From the NCBI RefSeq assembly GCF_031450805.1, contig NZ_JARTVY010000002.1, positions 434,001 to 498,000 of the forward strand: DNA of 64,000 nt. The letters are read 5' to 3'. This DNA is from Caballeronia sp031450805. GTDB lineage: Bacteria; Pseudomonadota; Gammaproteobacteria; Burkholderiales; Burkholderiaceae. The notes beneath the pieces are model-generated. The model was given only the letters and a program-made list of their open reading frames with translations. It ran no database searches and had not been told where the DNA came from. Shown here one piece after another: positions 7,844-16,913 of this stretch (within the stretch, counting starts at the first letter, position 1; each line of letters opens with the position of its first letter). Made by a program: the position numbers and the translations under genes.

Positions 7844-9721
7844 ATGCTTGCCAATCTGCTCGTTCAACTCGTCAACGGCCTCGCCGATGCCTGTGCGCTC
7901 TTTCTCGTTGCATCGGGGCTTTCGCTGATTTTCGGCGTGACGCGGATCGTCAACTTCGCGCATGGCTCGCTGTATATGCTCGGCGTGTACGTCGCATACA
8001 GCCTGACCAGCCGTTTCGGTGCGAGCGTCGCGGGCTTCTGGGCATCGGTCGCGGGCGCGGCGGTCATCATCGGCGCGCTGGGCGCGTTGATCGAAGTCGG
8101 CGTGCTTAGACGCATCTATCGCGCGCCAGAGCTGTTTCATTTGCTTGCGACCTTCGCGCTCGTATTGGTTTTCCGCGACGCCGCGCTCTATCTGTGGGGC
8201 CCGGAAGACCTGTTCGGCCCGCGCGCGCCGCATCTCGCAGGCGCGGTTCAATTGCTCGGCCACGCGTTGCCGGCCTATAACCTCGTCCTCATCGTGACAG
8301 GCCCGCTCGTGCTTGCCGCGCTCTGGTACGCGCTGACGCGCACGCGCTGGGGCACGCTCGTGCGGGCGGCGAGCGCGGACCGTGAGATGCTCGGCGCGCT
8401 CGGCGTGAATCAGGCATGGCTCTTTACCGGCGTGTTCTTCGTCGGCGGATGTCTCGCGGGTTTGGGCGGCGCGCTGCAGGCGCCGCGCATGTCGGCCAAT
8501 CTCTCGCTCGATATCGCAAGCATCGGCGATGCCTTCGTCGTCGTCGTAGTCGGGGGCATGGGCTCGATTTCCGGCGCATTCGTCGCGGCCTTGCTGATCG
8601 CGGAAATCAAGGCGCTATGCATCGGCATTGGACACGTGTCGATCATGGGCGCGGACTTCTCATTGTCGAAATTCACGCTCGTCGCCGAATTCGTCGTGAT
8701 GGCGGTCGTGCTGGTGTTGCGGCCCTGGGGACTCTTCGGCCGTCCGCGAGCGATAGCGCGCTCCGCCGCGCCTGCCGACAGGCCGCTCGTGTCCGCATCG
8801 CGCCGTATGAAACTCGCGGCAGGCGTCGTCGTATTGCTTCTTGCACTTGCGCCGCTGGCAGCCGATGCGTTTCCCTATATGCCGGTGCTGCTCGTCGAGA
8901 TCATGATTGCCGTGCTGTTCGCCGCAAGCCTGCATTTCATCATGGGGCCGGGCGGCATGCATTCGTTCGGACACGCAGCGTATTTCGGCCTTGGCGCGTA
9001 TGGCGCGGCATTATTCCTGAAGGCATTTTCTCTGCCGATGGAAGCGGCGCTCGTTCTCGGACCCATCGTTGCGGGCCTGGGCGCGATCGTCTTCGGCTGG
9101 TTCTGCGTGCGCTTGTCCGGCGTTTATCTCGCGATGCTGACCCTCGCGTTCGCGCAGATCGTGTGGTCGGTCGTGTATCAATGGGACGCTGTGACGGGCG
9201 GCAGCAACGGTATCATCGGCTTGTGGCCATCGCCCTGGCTTTCTTCGCCTGTCGCGTTCTATTACCTGACGCTATGCGCTGCGATAGCGGGCGTATGGCT
9301 CCTGCGTCGCATGCTGTTCGCACCGCTCGGTCTCGCGATGCGCGCAGGCCGCGATTCGCCGTTGCGCTCGGAAGCAATAGGTATCGATGTGGCGCGCGTG
9401 CAGTGGGCCGCGTTCGTCGTTGCATCGCTCGTGTGCGGGCTTGCCGGTTCGCTCTACGCGTTCTCCAAGGGCAATATTTCGCCAGAGGTCGTAAGCGTCG
9501 CGCGTTCCGTCGACGGCCTCGTGATGGTCCTGCTAGGCGGCATCCAGACGCTGGCCGGGCCGATCGTCGGCGCTGCGGTGTTCACGTGGCTGCAGGACAC
9601 CGTCGCGCGCCAGACCGACTATTGGCAGGCGCTGCTCGGCGCGGCCATTCTCGTGCTCGTCATCGCGTTTCCGCAGGGCATCGCGGGCTTTCTGCGCGAT
9701 CGATTGCCGGAGGCGCAATGA
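7844..9721 (+). CDS. Fused LivH-LivM branched-chain-type ABC permease
   Basis: 625 residues containing two permease domains normally encoded separately. Residues about 1-300 are LivH-like (LFLVASGLSLIFGVTRIVNF near the start, then GMGSISGAFVAALLI). Residues about 315-625 are LivM-like (FAASLHFIMGPGGMHSFGHA, then DSPLRSEAIGIDVARVQW and GGIQTLAGPIVGA). Such fusions are known in the hydrophobic amino acid uptake (HAAT) family. The permease is an inner-membrane channel for an amino acid or related compound. No strong ribosome site precedes ATG 7844. The stop overlaps the next ATG (ATGA), so the genes are translationally coupled. The substrate is unassigned. Confidence 0.9.
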   Translation: MLANLLVQLVNGLADACALFLVASGLSLIFGVTRIVNFAHGSLYMLGVYVAYSLTSRFGASVAGFWASVAGAAVIIGALGALIEVGVLRRIYRAPELFHLLATFALVLVFRDAALYLWGPEDLFGPRAPHLAGAVQLLGHALPAYNLVLIVTGPLVLAALWYALTRTRWGTLVRAASADREMLGALGVNQAWLFTGVFFVGGCLAGLGGALQAPRMSANLSLDIASIGDAFVVVVVGGMGSISGAFVAALLIAEIKALCIGIGHVSIMGADFSLSKFTLVAEFVVMAVVLVLRPWGLFGRPRAIARSAAPADRPLVSASRRMKLAAGVVVLLLALAPLAADAFPYMPVLLVEIMIAVLFAASLHFIMGPGGMHSFGHAAYFGLGAYGAALFLKAFSLPMEAALVLGPIVAGLGAIVFGWFCVRLSGVYLAMLTLAFAQIVWSVVYQWDAVTGGSNGIIGLWPSPWLSSPVAFYYLTLCAAIAGVWLLRRMLFAPLGLAMRAGRDSPLRSEAIGIDVARVQWAAFVVASLVCGLAGSLYAFSKGNISPEVVSVARSVDGLVMVLLGGIQTLAGPIVGAAVFTWLQDTVARQTDYWQALLGAAILVLVIAFPQGIAGFLRDRLPEAQ

Positions 9722-10503
9722 CGCTCTTGCGCATCGAACACTTATCGAAATCGTTCGATGGCGTGCGCGCCGTCGACGACGTGTCGTTCTCTCTTGAGGC
9801 GGGTCAGCTGCTTGCGCTCATCGGCCCGAACGGTGCGGGTAAATCCACATGCTTCAACATGATCAACGGGCAGCTCAAGCCGGACACGGGCTCCATTCGA
9901 TTGAACAGCCAGCAGATAGCAGGCAGGCGTCCGCGCGACATATGGCGGCTCGGCGTGGGACGCACGTTTCAGATCGCGGCCACGTTCAATTCGATGACCG
10001 TGCTCGAGAACGTGCAGATGGCCTTGCTATCGCATGAACGGCGTGTATTCGATGCGTTTGCACGCATTGCATCGTGGCGCGAGAAGGAAGCAATGGCGCT
10101 GCTCGATCTCGTCGGCATGGCCGGTCATGCGCAACGCAGTTGCGCCGTGCTGGCTTATGGCGACGTCAAGCGAGCCGAACTGGCCGTTGCTTTGGCGAAT
10201 CGCCCGAAGCTGCTGCTGATGGACGAGCCGACCGCCGGCATGGCGCCCGAAGAACGCAATGCGTTGATGGCGCTGACGGCGCGCCTCGCGAAAGAGCGCA
10301 ACATCGGCGTGCTCTTTACCGAGCACAGCATGGACGTGGTGTTCGAATACGCGGACACGCTCATCGTTCTGGCGCGCGGCAAACTGATCGCGCAAGGCAA
10401 TGTCGATGCCGTCCGCAACGACTCGCGTGTTCGCGAGGTCTATCTGGGCACGGGCGCATCGTTCAGTCCGCGTGCCGCGCTCGACGGCGGAGCTGCACGA
10501 TGA
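9718..10503 (+). CDS. HAAT-type ABC transporter ATPase (LivG-like)
   Basis: 261 residues. The start ATG 9718 overlaps the permease stop. Walker A GPNGAGKST is at residues 36-44 and Walker B LLLMDEPTAGMAPEE near 163. The signature loop reads LAYGDVKRAELAVAL rather than the more usual SGGQ- or HGEQ-type motif, a departure worth noting. With the ATPase encoded next, it powers substrate import through the fused permease. The final residues overlap the start of the next gene by ATGA. Longer frames beginning upstream would run through the permease gene and are not real. Confidence 0.9.
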   Translation: MTLLRIEHLSKSFDGVRAVDDVSFSLEAGQLLALIGPNGAGKSTCFNMINGQLKPDTGSIRLNSQQIAGRRPRDIWRLGVGRTFQIAATFNSMTVLENVQMALLSHERRVFDAFARIASWREKEAMALLDLVGMAGHAQRSCAVLAYGDVKRAELAVALANRPKLLLMDEPTAGMAPEERNALMALTARLAKERNIGVLFTEHSMDVVFEYADTLIVLARGKLIAQGNVDAVRNDSRVREVYLGTGASFSPRAALDGGAAR

Positions 10504-11207
10504 CGCTGCTCGAGGTCAATGCCCTCAACGCATTCTATGGCCGTGCGCAGATTCTTTTCGATGTCGCGTTCGACGTGCGGCCCGGCGAAGTCGTCGCATT
10601 GATGGGCCGTAACGGCGCGGGCAAATCGACGACGATGAAAGCCATCATGGGCCTCATACCGCGCACGACGGGCGCGATATCGTTCATGGGGGCGAGCATC
10701 GCCGGGCTGCCGCCGTATCGCATCGCGCGCATGGGGCTCGGCTATGTGCCGGAAGACCGCCGCATATTCGGCGATCTGACCGTGATGGAAAATCTCGACG
10801 CCGGCCGTCAGCCGCCACGCGAGGGCGCGCCCTCGTGGACGCCCGAGAAACTCTTTCGCGTGTTTCCGAACCTCGGCGAAATGCGCGGCCGGCGCGCGAG
10901 CCGCATGAGCGGCGGCGAGCAGCAGATGCTGACCATCTCGCGCACGCTGATGGGCAATCCGCGCGTGGTCCTGCTCGATGAGCCATCGGAGGGCGTGGCG
11001 CCGGTCATCGTCGAGCAGATGGCCGATATGATCCTCGAACTGAAGCGCGAAGGCATCGCGATTGTGTTGTCGGAGCAGAATCTCCACTTCGCGGCGCTCG
11101 TGAGCGATCGCGTCTATGTGCTCGAAAAAGGCCTGATTCGCCATGAAGGCCCGATGAATGAATTCGTGCGCGACGATGCTGCGCGTCGTGCGTACCTGGG
11201 CGTTTGA
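10500..11207 (+). CDS. HAAT-type ABC transporter ATPase (LivF-like)
   Basis: 235 residues from ATG 10500, coupled to the upstream ATPase by an ATGA overlap. Walker A GRNGAGKST is at residues 36-44. The signature RMSGGEQQMLTISRTL and Walker B VVLLDEPSEGVAPVIVEQM are canonical for LivF. It forms the second nucleotide-binding subunit of the importer. The tight overlaps from 7844 to 11207 show that permease and ATPases are made from one transcript. The binding protein follows after 46 bp. Confidence 0.92.
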   Translation: MTLLEVNALNAFYGRAQILFDVAFDVRPGEVVALMGRNGAGKSTTMKAIMGLIPRTTGAISFMGASIAGLPPYRIARMGLGYVPEDRRIFGDLTVMENLDAGRQPPREGAPSWTPEKLFRVFPNLGEMRGRRASRMSGGEQQMLTISRTLMGNPRVVLLDEPSEGVAPVIVEQMADMILELKREGIAIVLSEQNLHFAALVSDRVYVLEKGLIRHEGPMNEFVRDDAARRAYLGV

Positions 11208-11253
11208 GCGTCGATGCTCGCGCTAAAGAAATATCGCTAAAGGAGAGAGTTCG

Positions 11254-12459
11254 ATGATGACTCGTGCAGGACGATTGCTGAAGCTGAGCCTGACCGCCAT
11301 TGCGGCGCTGGGCGCATTCCAGGCCCACGCGGACACCATCAAAATCGGCGAGATCAATAGTTATAAGGCGCAGCCTGCTTTCCTGATGCCGTACAAGAAC
11401 GGCTGGAATCTCGCACTGGAACAGATCAATGCCGCAGGCGGCGTCAACGGAAACAAGCTGGAAGTCGTCTCTCGCGACGACAACGGCAACCCCGGCGATA
11501 CCGTGCGCGTCGCGCAGGAACTCGTCGCGCGCGAACAGGTGAAACTTCTTTTTGGCGGATATCTCTCGAATACGGGTCTTGCGCTCGCTGACTACGCCAA
11601 ACAGCGGCGCATGTTCTTTCTCGCAGCCGAGCCGCTGACCGACAAGATCGTCTGGCAGAACGGCAACAAGTACACGTATCGCTTGCGGCCCTCCACTTAC
11701 ATGCAGGTGGCGATGCTCGTGCCGGAAGCCGCGAAGCTCGGGAAGAAGCGTTGGGCGCTCGTCTATCCGAACTATGAATACGGGCAGTCGGCGGTCGCGA
11801 CTTTCAAGCGCCTGCTCAAGGCCGCGCAGCCCGATGTCGAATTCGTGGCGGAGCAGGCCACGCCGCTCGGCAATGTCGATGCGGGCGCAGTCACGCAGGC
11901 CCTTGCCGATGCGAAGCCCGATGCCATCTTCAACGTGCTCTTCAGCGCGGACCTCGGCAAGTTCGTTCGCGAAGGCAACACGCGTGGCTTGTTCAAGGAT
12001 CGCGCGGTGGTGTCCTTGCTGACCGGCGAGCCGGACTATCTCGACCCGCTCGGCGCAGAAGCGCCCACGGGCTGGATCGTGACGGGTTATCCGTGGTATT
12101 CGATCGATACCCCCGCGAACAAGCAGTTCGTCGCGGCCTATCAGGCGAAATATCATGACTATCCGCGCCTCGGCTCGGTCGTCGGCTATGCGGCGATGAT
12201 GTCGCTCGCCAATGGCCTCAGAAAAGCAGGCAGCGCCGATGCCGACAAGCTCGCAGCCGCATTCAAGGGCTTGCCCGTCGATACGCCTTTCGGCCCGATC
12301 GTCTATCGCAGGCAGGACAATCAATCGACGATGGGCGCCTACGTCGGCGTCACCGCGCTGAAGAACGGCAAGGGCGTGATGACGAATTTCCGTTATGTCG
12401 ATGGCGCAAGCGTGCAACCCTCCGACGAAGAAGTGAAGAAGCTGCGCCCGGCAGACTGA
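11254..12459 (+). CDS. HAAT-type ABC transporter substrate-binding protein
   Basis: 401 residues. The start ATG 11254 has an AAAGGAGAGA ribosome site. Residues 1-27 are a Sec signal peptide (hydrophobic core LSLTAIAALGAF, cleavage after AHA). The mature part begins DTIKIGEINSYKAQPAFLMP, typical of LivK-like periplasmic binding proteins, with GGVNGNKLEVVSRDDNGNPG as the usual following strand. It captures the substrate in the periplasm for the importer encoded immediately upstream. The family includes binders of amino acids, amides, urea and aromatic compounds, so the ligand is unresolved. Its stop codon directly abuts that of the convergent glycosylase. Confidence 0.9.
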   Translation: MMTRAGRLLKLSLTAIAALGAFQAHADTIKIGEINSYKAQPAFLMPYKNGWNLALEQINAAGGVNGNKLEVVSRDDNGNPGDTVRVAQELVAREQVKLLFGGYLSNTGLALADYAKQRRMFFLAAEPLTDKIVWQNGNKYTYRLRPSTYMQVAMLVPEAAKLGKKRWALVYPNYEYGQSAVATFKRLLKAAQPDVEFVAEQATPLGNVDAGAVTQALADAKPDAIFNVLFSADLGKFVREGNTRGLFKDRAVVSLLTGEPDYLDPLGAEAPTGWIVTGYPWYSIDTPANKQFVAAYQAKYHDYPRLGSVVGYAAMMSLANGLRKAGSADADKLAAAFKGLPVDTPFGPIVYRRQDNQSTMGAYVGVTALKNGKGVMTNFRYVDGASVQPSDEEVKKLRPAD

Positions 12460-13059
12460 TCAGTCTTTCGGAAAGGGCTTGCTGACGAACTTCGAACCGG
12501 CAAGCCCGAAACGCCACGGCACGTCCATTGCCTTGCTGATGCCGATGCGCGGCCCGCATACGATGTCGAACGCTTCTTCAGGCGGCTCGACATGAAAGGG
12601 CGCTTCCAGCAGCGACATGCCGTTGTTCCTGTGCGTGATGCCGAGCGCCTGCGCCAGGCGTCCCGGTCCCGAGCACAAGAGCTTGAGGGGTTCCAGTCCG
12701 CGCCGCTCGCGCATCGTGTCGATGCCGGTCAATGGCTCGATCGCACGAATGAGCACTCCCGCGCCGTGCCCGTCTTCGCGGCACACGAAATTGAGGCACC
12801 AGTGAATGCCGTACGACCGATAGACATAAGCGTGCGCGGGCGGCCCGAACATGACCATGTTGCGTGGCGTGGGACCGGAAAAGGTGTGCGATGCCGGGTC
12901 TTCGCGATCGTAGGCTTCGGTTTCGACGATACGGCCGCCCACGCCATCCACGGTCACGATGGCGCCGATGAGACGGCGCGCGACCTCGTCGGAGGCGGCG
13001 GAAAAATCGATGGGTGTCGGTTTAGCTTTCACACTCCGCATTCTACGGGCGAATGCCAT
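12460..13059 (-). CDS. mpg: DNA-3-methyladenine glycosylase (AAG/MPG type)
   Basis: 199 residues from ATG 13059; ATG 13041 is an equally possible start and neither has a strong ribosome site. It belongs to the alkyladenine glycosylase family that removes alkylated bases to start base-excision repair. Diagnostic stretches are GGRIVETEAYDREDPASHTF (with the catalytic Glu), PRNMVMFGPPAHAYVYRSYG and CLNFVCREDGHGAGVLIRAI. The length agrees with bacterial members. It is divergent from the DUF6496 gene and ends exactly against the binding-protein gene. Confidence 0.9.
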   Translation of the reverse strand: MAFARRMRSVKAKPTPIDFSAASDEVARRLIGAIVTVDGVGGRIVETEAYDREDPASHTFSGPTPRNMVMFGPPAHAYVYRSYGIHWCLNFVCREDGHGAGVLIRAIEPLTGIDTMRERRGLEPLKLLCSGPGRLAQALGITHRNNGMSLLEAPFHVEPPEEAFDIVCGPRIGISKAMDVPWRFGLAGSKFVSKPFPKD

Positions 13060-13134
13060 GCTTGGCCCGCGCGCAGCACAAGGCACGCCCGTTGCTCGAA
13101 AGCCGATGCCACTCAACTTCAAGGGAGCACCGAC

Positions 13135-13638
13135 ATGCCGGAGAAGAGAACCGTGGAGCGCGCGCAGAAAGCGAAGCGCGAGGGAAAGTCACCGAGCACC
13201 CAGGCGGGCGCGTACGTGAAGGAGCAGATCGATCACATCCGCGAAGGCAAGCACGGCGCGAAATCGACGAAGCAGGCCATTGCGATCGGCTTGTCGGAGG
13301 CGCGGCGCTCGGGCGTCAAGCTGAAGGCGCCGAAGAAGGGCGAAGCGTCGGAAGGCACGCGCAAGAAGGCCGCGCAGGATACGAAGGCCGCGCATCGCAA
13401 GACGAAGAGCCCGAGCACCGAATCGAAGAAGAAGCGTTCGGAGACGTCGACGCGCGTGCTGAAGCGCGAGAGCACGAAGGCGGCTTCGCACAAGTCGCTG
13501 TCGAAGCAGGCGCATGCCAGCGCGAGCCGCCGTTCCGCCGCCGATCGCTCGGCGTCCGCGAAGAAGGGCTGGGAGACGCGGCGCGCGCATGCGGCGGGGA
13601 AGAAGTCCGCGTCAGGCGCGCGGCACGCATCGCGTTGA
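13135..13638 (+). CDS. DUF6496-type basic protein
   Basis: 167 residues, very rich in Lys, Ala, Ser and Arg. The first 75 residues fit the DUF6496 family seen in many proteobacteria (ERAQKAKREGKSPSTQAGAY, IREGKHGAKSTKQAIAIGLS, then KAPKKGEASEGTRKKA). The remaining 90 residues are a repetitive basic tail with KTKSPST and SAKKGWETRRA segments, resembling histone H1-like tails. An AAGGGAG site precedes ATG 13135. A DNA- or RNA-binding role is suggested by composition but unproven. It ends just before a long perfect hairpin. Confidence 0.75.
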   Translation: MPEKRTVERAQKAKREGKSPSTQAGAYVKEQIDHIREGKHGAKSTKQAIAIGLSEARRSGVKLKAPKKGEASEGTRKKAAQDTKAAHRKTKSPSTESKKKRSETSTRVLKRESTKAASHKSLSKQAHASASRRSAADRSASAKKGWETRRAHAAGKKSASGARHASR

Positions 13639-13646
13639 TGACGCGT

Positions 13647-13680
13647 CGATAAGCGGGACTCGCGCGAGTCCCGCTTATCG
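13647..13680. terminator. 34-bp perfect palindrome, bidirectional terminator
   Basis: All 34 bases form a perfect palindrome with the arm CGATAAGCGGGACTCG and a CG centre. It lies 8 bp after the DUF6496 stop and 8 bp before the stop of the convergent GH28 gene, which is where a two-way terminator is expected. No long T run follows on either strand. Confidence 0.65.
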
Positions 13681-13688
13681 CTTCTCGC

Positions 13689-15680
13689 TTATCGCGGATC
13701 GCTCACCGTCTGATTCAGCGTCTGCCCCGCGATCACCGTGTTCACGAGCTTGATGTCGTGCACGTTGTACGCATAGATCGGTCCGGGCGATGTCGCTGTC
13801 GCCGGGCCTGCGGCAGCCGGCGTGCCGAAGTCGCAATTGGTGATGGTCACGCCGGTGATCGCGGGAATCGCGGGCGTGGGCGCCGGGCCGTTGTAGTCGA
13901 ACGCGACCGGACCTTGCGCGACGATCGCCTGAAAGCACGATGCGGTCTTGCCGTTCAGCGTCACGTTGCTGGCCTTCACGTTCGAGATGTTGACGTTCTG
14001 CACGAGCGCCGGCCGCGTGCGGATCGCGTCCTTGGACGGCTGATAGTCGCAATCGAATGTGATGATCCCGCCTTGCGCCGCCGATGGATTCGCCGCGGTC
14101 GCCGTCACCACGCCGAGCGGTACCGTCGAATTGATCGGACTGCCCGCGAGCAGGCTGCTGCCATAGCCGGAAGGCGTCAGGCTCACGCCGTTCGGCAAGG
14201 TCACGTTGTCGACATAGAAGTCCTTCACGAAGCCGCCGCGATTCATGTTCGTCTTGACGCGGATCGCGATGTTGAGCGAGTTCGTCGCCCAGAACTGGTT
14301 GAGCATCTGCAGATTGCGCGCATAAATGCGCTGCACGCCGCCGCCCATCTCGCTGCCGAGCGTGATGCCGCCGTGGCCGCTATTCATCGTGCAGTTCTGG
14401 ATCACGTGGTTTTGCGCGGGTCCGTATTGCGTGTCGAGGTCCTTGCCCGACTTGATCGCGATGCAGTCGTCGCCCGTGTTGAAGGTGACGTTCTCGCACA
14501 AGACCATGTCGCAGGCGTCCGGGTCGAAGCCGTCGTTGTTCGGGCCGATGCTGTCGACCGTCACGTTGCGGATCACGACGTTGCTGCAGTCGGTCGGATG
14601 ATGCTGCCAGAACGGCGTGTTGATCGTGCGATAGCCTTCCATCAGCACGTTGGTGCAGCCGATGAATTCGATCATGCAGGGCCGCAGATAGTGCCCGATG
14701 CCGAAGATGCGCTTCTCGATCGCGACGCCCGCTTCGGACAGCGCGGGCAGATAGTTCTGATCCTGCTGCCACGGCGTCGCCGGGTCGGTGAGCCTCGCGT
14801 AGAGCGAATCGGCGATGCCGGGCGCCGCCGTCTTCAGATCGACGTTATTCGGATTGATATAGGCTTGCGACGGCGTCGACGACCCGGCGAAGCCGTACGC
14901 GCCGCTGTTGCCCTTCCATGTCCACCAGCAGGTAGCGGTATTGCCGCTGCCGGCGAACGGCGTCATCGCCTGGCCGTTGAGCACGGAGGTATTGCCTTCG
15001 CCGGTGATCGCAATGTTCGTCTGATTGCGCGCGTAGACCGGCGGGCCGTAATTCAGGCAATCGTTTGCCTGCCAGCGGCTATAGAACAGCTTGCCGTTCG
15101 CGCCGCAGTCGATGGGGCCGTCTTTCGCAAAGTCGGCCGGGTTCTGGCTGAAGAAGATCTCGCAGTTCGCGCTCAAGTGGAAATCGACATTCGAGAGCAG
15201 GACGATCGGCCCCGCGCAATACCAGTTGCCCGCCGGCACGACGACGCGTCCGCCGCCCGCCGCATTGCAGGCCGTGATGGCCGCGAGGAATGCGGGACGG
15301 GAATCGAAGGAGCCGGGCGCGTGCGTCTGGTCCGCGCCGGTGCTGAGCGGCGACTTAGACGCATCGGTGTAGGGGTTCGTCGCCGCGACGACCGCGCAGG
15401 GCTTCGCGCCGTAGTCGGTGACGAGGAACTGGCGGCCCGGCACCATCGATGTCGACACGTTCTTCAGTGCGTTGACGATCTGCGTCGCGGAACCGGACGG
15501 GCCCCAGATCGGATCGGCGGCCGTGGCGGGCGTGCCGGAATCGTCGTGACCGCCGCCACAGCCAGCGAGGATTCCCAGGCCGCCGAGACCGCCGACGAGC
15601 GGCGCGCTCGCCGACACGCCGGCGAATTTGAGGATGCTGCGGCGTCGGGGAGAAATGAGAGTGGTGGTGCGGTCCTTCAT
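13689..15680 (-). CDS. Glycoside hydrolase family 28 protein (polygalacturonase-like), Tat lipoprotein
   Basis: 663 residues. The N-terminus has a twin-arginine motif (SPRRRSILKFAG, residues about 10-21) and then a lipobox LAGC, so it is predicted to be exported folded by Tat and lipid-anchored. The body is a right-handed beta-helix of the GH28 family. The catalytic region reads GPNNDGFDPDACD, then NTGDDCIAIKSG, GHGGITLGSE and later AIRVKT, matching the GH28 NxD, DD, GHG and RxK sites. GH28 enzymes hydrolyse galacturonan or related uronic-acid polymers, often from plant cell walls. It is longer than typical polygalacturonases because of extra loops. It stands alone, with no pectin-utilisation genes nearby. 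Confidence 0.85.
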   Translation of the reverse strand: MKDRTTTLISPRRRSILKFAGVSASAPLVGGLGGLGILAGCGGGHDDSGTPATAADPIWGPSGSATQIVNALKNVSTSMVPGRQFLVTDYGAKPCAVVAATNPYTDASKSPLSTGADQTHAPGSFDSRPAFLAAITACNAAGGGRVVVPAGNWYCAGPIVLLSNVDFHLSANCEIFFSQNPADFAKDGPIDCGANGKLFYSRWQANDCLNYGPPVYARNQTNIAITGEGNTSVLNGQAMTPFAGSGNTATCWWTWKGNSGAYGFAGSSTPSQAYINPNNVDLKTAAPGIADSLYARLTDPATPWQQDQNYLPALSEAGVAIEKRIFGIGHYLRPCMIEFIGCTNVLMEGYRTINTPFWQHHPTDCSNVVIRNVTVDSIGPNNDGFDPDACDMVLCENVTFNTGDDCIAIKSGKDLDTQYGPAQNHVIQNCTMNSGHGGITLGSEMGGGVQRIYARNLQMLNQFWATNSLNIAIRVKTNMNRGGFVKDFYVDNVTLPNGVSLTPSGYGSSLLAGSPINSTVPLGVVTATAANPSAAQGGIITFDCDYQPSKDAIRTRPALVQNVNISNVKASNVTLNGKTASCFQAIVAQGPVAFDYNGPAPTPAIPAITGVTITNCDFGTPAAAGPATATSPGPIYAYNVHDIKLVNTVIAGQTLNQTVSDPR

Positions 15681-15956
15681 GCGTGTCTCCGTTCCGGTGT
15701 TGCCGGATATGTAGTGGGGAATTCAGACGACGTCGTACGACAAGCTTCGTGTTTAGCCGGCTTTGAAGAAACCGTTTACCTCACGGGACGATACCGGTCG
15801 CTTCCGGCAAGCGTCAAGACTCCGCCTATGGACGCGGACTCAGGACATACCCCAACGCTCATACGATGTCAGCCTTCCGTAGGTTCAGCCGGTTAAACGT
15901 CTAACTCGCGGCGGACCTAGAATGAACACGTCTCGCGCGCCCCCGAAGGAGCCGTC

Positions 15957-16850
15957 ATGCCCCATTTCGATCGCCATGCCGGAACGCCGGTGCTGAACAT
16001 CGCCTATGCCGAAACCGGCCCCGTCGATGGTCCCGCCGTCATCCTGCTGCACGGGTGGCCGGACGCGGCGCGCGCTTGGACGGCGGTCGCGGCACGGCTG
16101 AACGGCGCGGGCTTTCGCACCGTCGTGCCGGAGTTGCGCGGCGCGGGCGGCACGCGGTTTCTTCGCGACGACACCGTGCGCGACGGCTCAGGCGTCGCGC
16201 TCGCGAAAGACGCCGTCGATCTCGCGGATGCGCTCGGCATCGCGCGGTTCGATATCGTCGGTCACGACTGGGGCGCGCGCGCCGCGTATACGGTCGCCGC
16301 GCTGTTCCCCGAACGCGTGCGGCGCATGGCGGCGATCGCGCTGGCGTTTCAGCCGCGCGGCGAATTCGCGTTGCCGCCGGACTTCGCTCAGGCGCGGCGC
16401 TTCTGGTATCAGTGGTTCATGTCGCTCGATGCCGGGCCCGCCGCCGTGGCCGCCGATCCGAAAGGCTTCGCGCGCATTCAATGGGACACGTGGTCGCCGC
16501 CCGGCTGGTTCGATGAAACCGAGTTCGCCGCCACCGCGCGTGCCTTCGACAATCCCGACTGGGTCGCGGTCACGCTCAATGCCTATCGGCGGCGCTGGCG
16601 CAGCGATGAGCCATCGGATGCGACGCTCGCGCCGCTGTACGCGCGCCTTCGCGGAATCGGGCGTATTGATGTGCCCGCGCTGATGATCCAGGGCGGCGCC
16701 GATACGTGCGACGACCCTGCGATGTCCGAGGGACAGGACGCGTGCTTCACGGCGGGCTACCGGCGCGTCGTGATCGACGGCGCGGGGCATTTTCCGCCGC
16801 GCGAAGCCCCCGAAGCGGTCGCGGATGCCCTCATCGCGCATCTGCGCTAG
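15957..16850 (+). CDS. Alpha/beta hydrolase, epoxide-hydrolase-like
   Basis: 297 residues. ATG 15957 follows an AAGGAGCC ribosome site. The oxyanion-hole motif LLHGWPDAARAW is near residue 31. The nucleophile elbow VGHDWGARAAY places Asp at 104, as in epoxide hydrolases and haloalkane dehalogenases. The catalytic His lies in GAGHFPPREAPE near the C-terminus. There is no signal peptide, so it is cytoplasmic. The natural substrate is unknown. It is separated from the GH28 gene by about 276 bp with no other gene. Confidence 0.85.
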   Translation: MPHFDRHAGTPVLNIAYAETGPVDGPAVILLHGWPDAARAWTAVAARLNGAGFRTVVPELRGAGGTRFLRDDTVRDGSGVALAKDAVDLADALGIARFDIVGHDWGARAAYTVAALFPERVRRMAAIALAFQPRGEFALPPDFAQARRFWYQWFMSLDAGPAAVAADPKGFARIQWDTWSPPGWFDETEFAATARAFDNPDWVAVTLNAYRRRWRSDEPSDATLAPLYARLRGIGRIDVPALMIQGGADTCDDPAMSEGQDACFTAGYRRVVIDGAGHFPPREAPEAVADALIAHLR

Positions 16851-16913
16851 CGGCGACCGGGCGAGCTACTTGCACAGGCACAACCGCACACTTCTGGCGC
16901 GTCTGGCGACACA

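Noticed and set aside
13758..15896. 712-codon plus-strand open frame opposite the GH28 gene
   Set aside because: Composed of Arg/Asp/Ala runs typical of antisense reading; the GH28 catalytic motifs are on the other strand.
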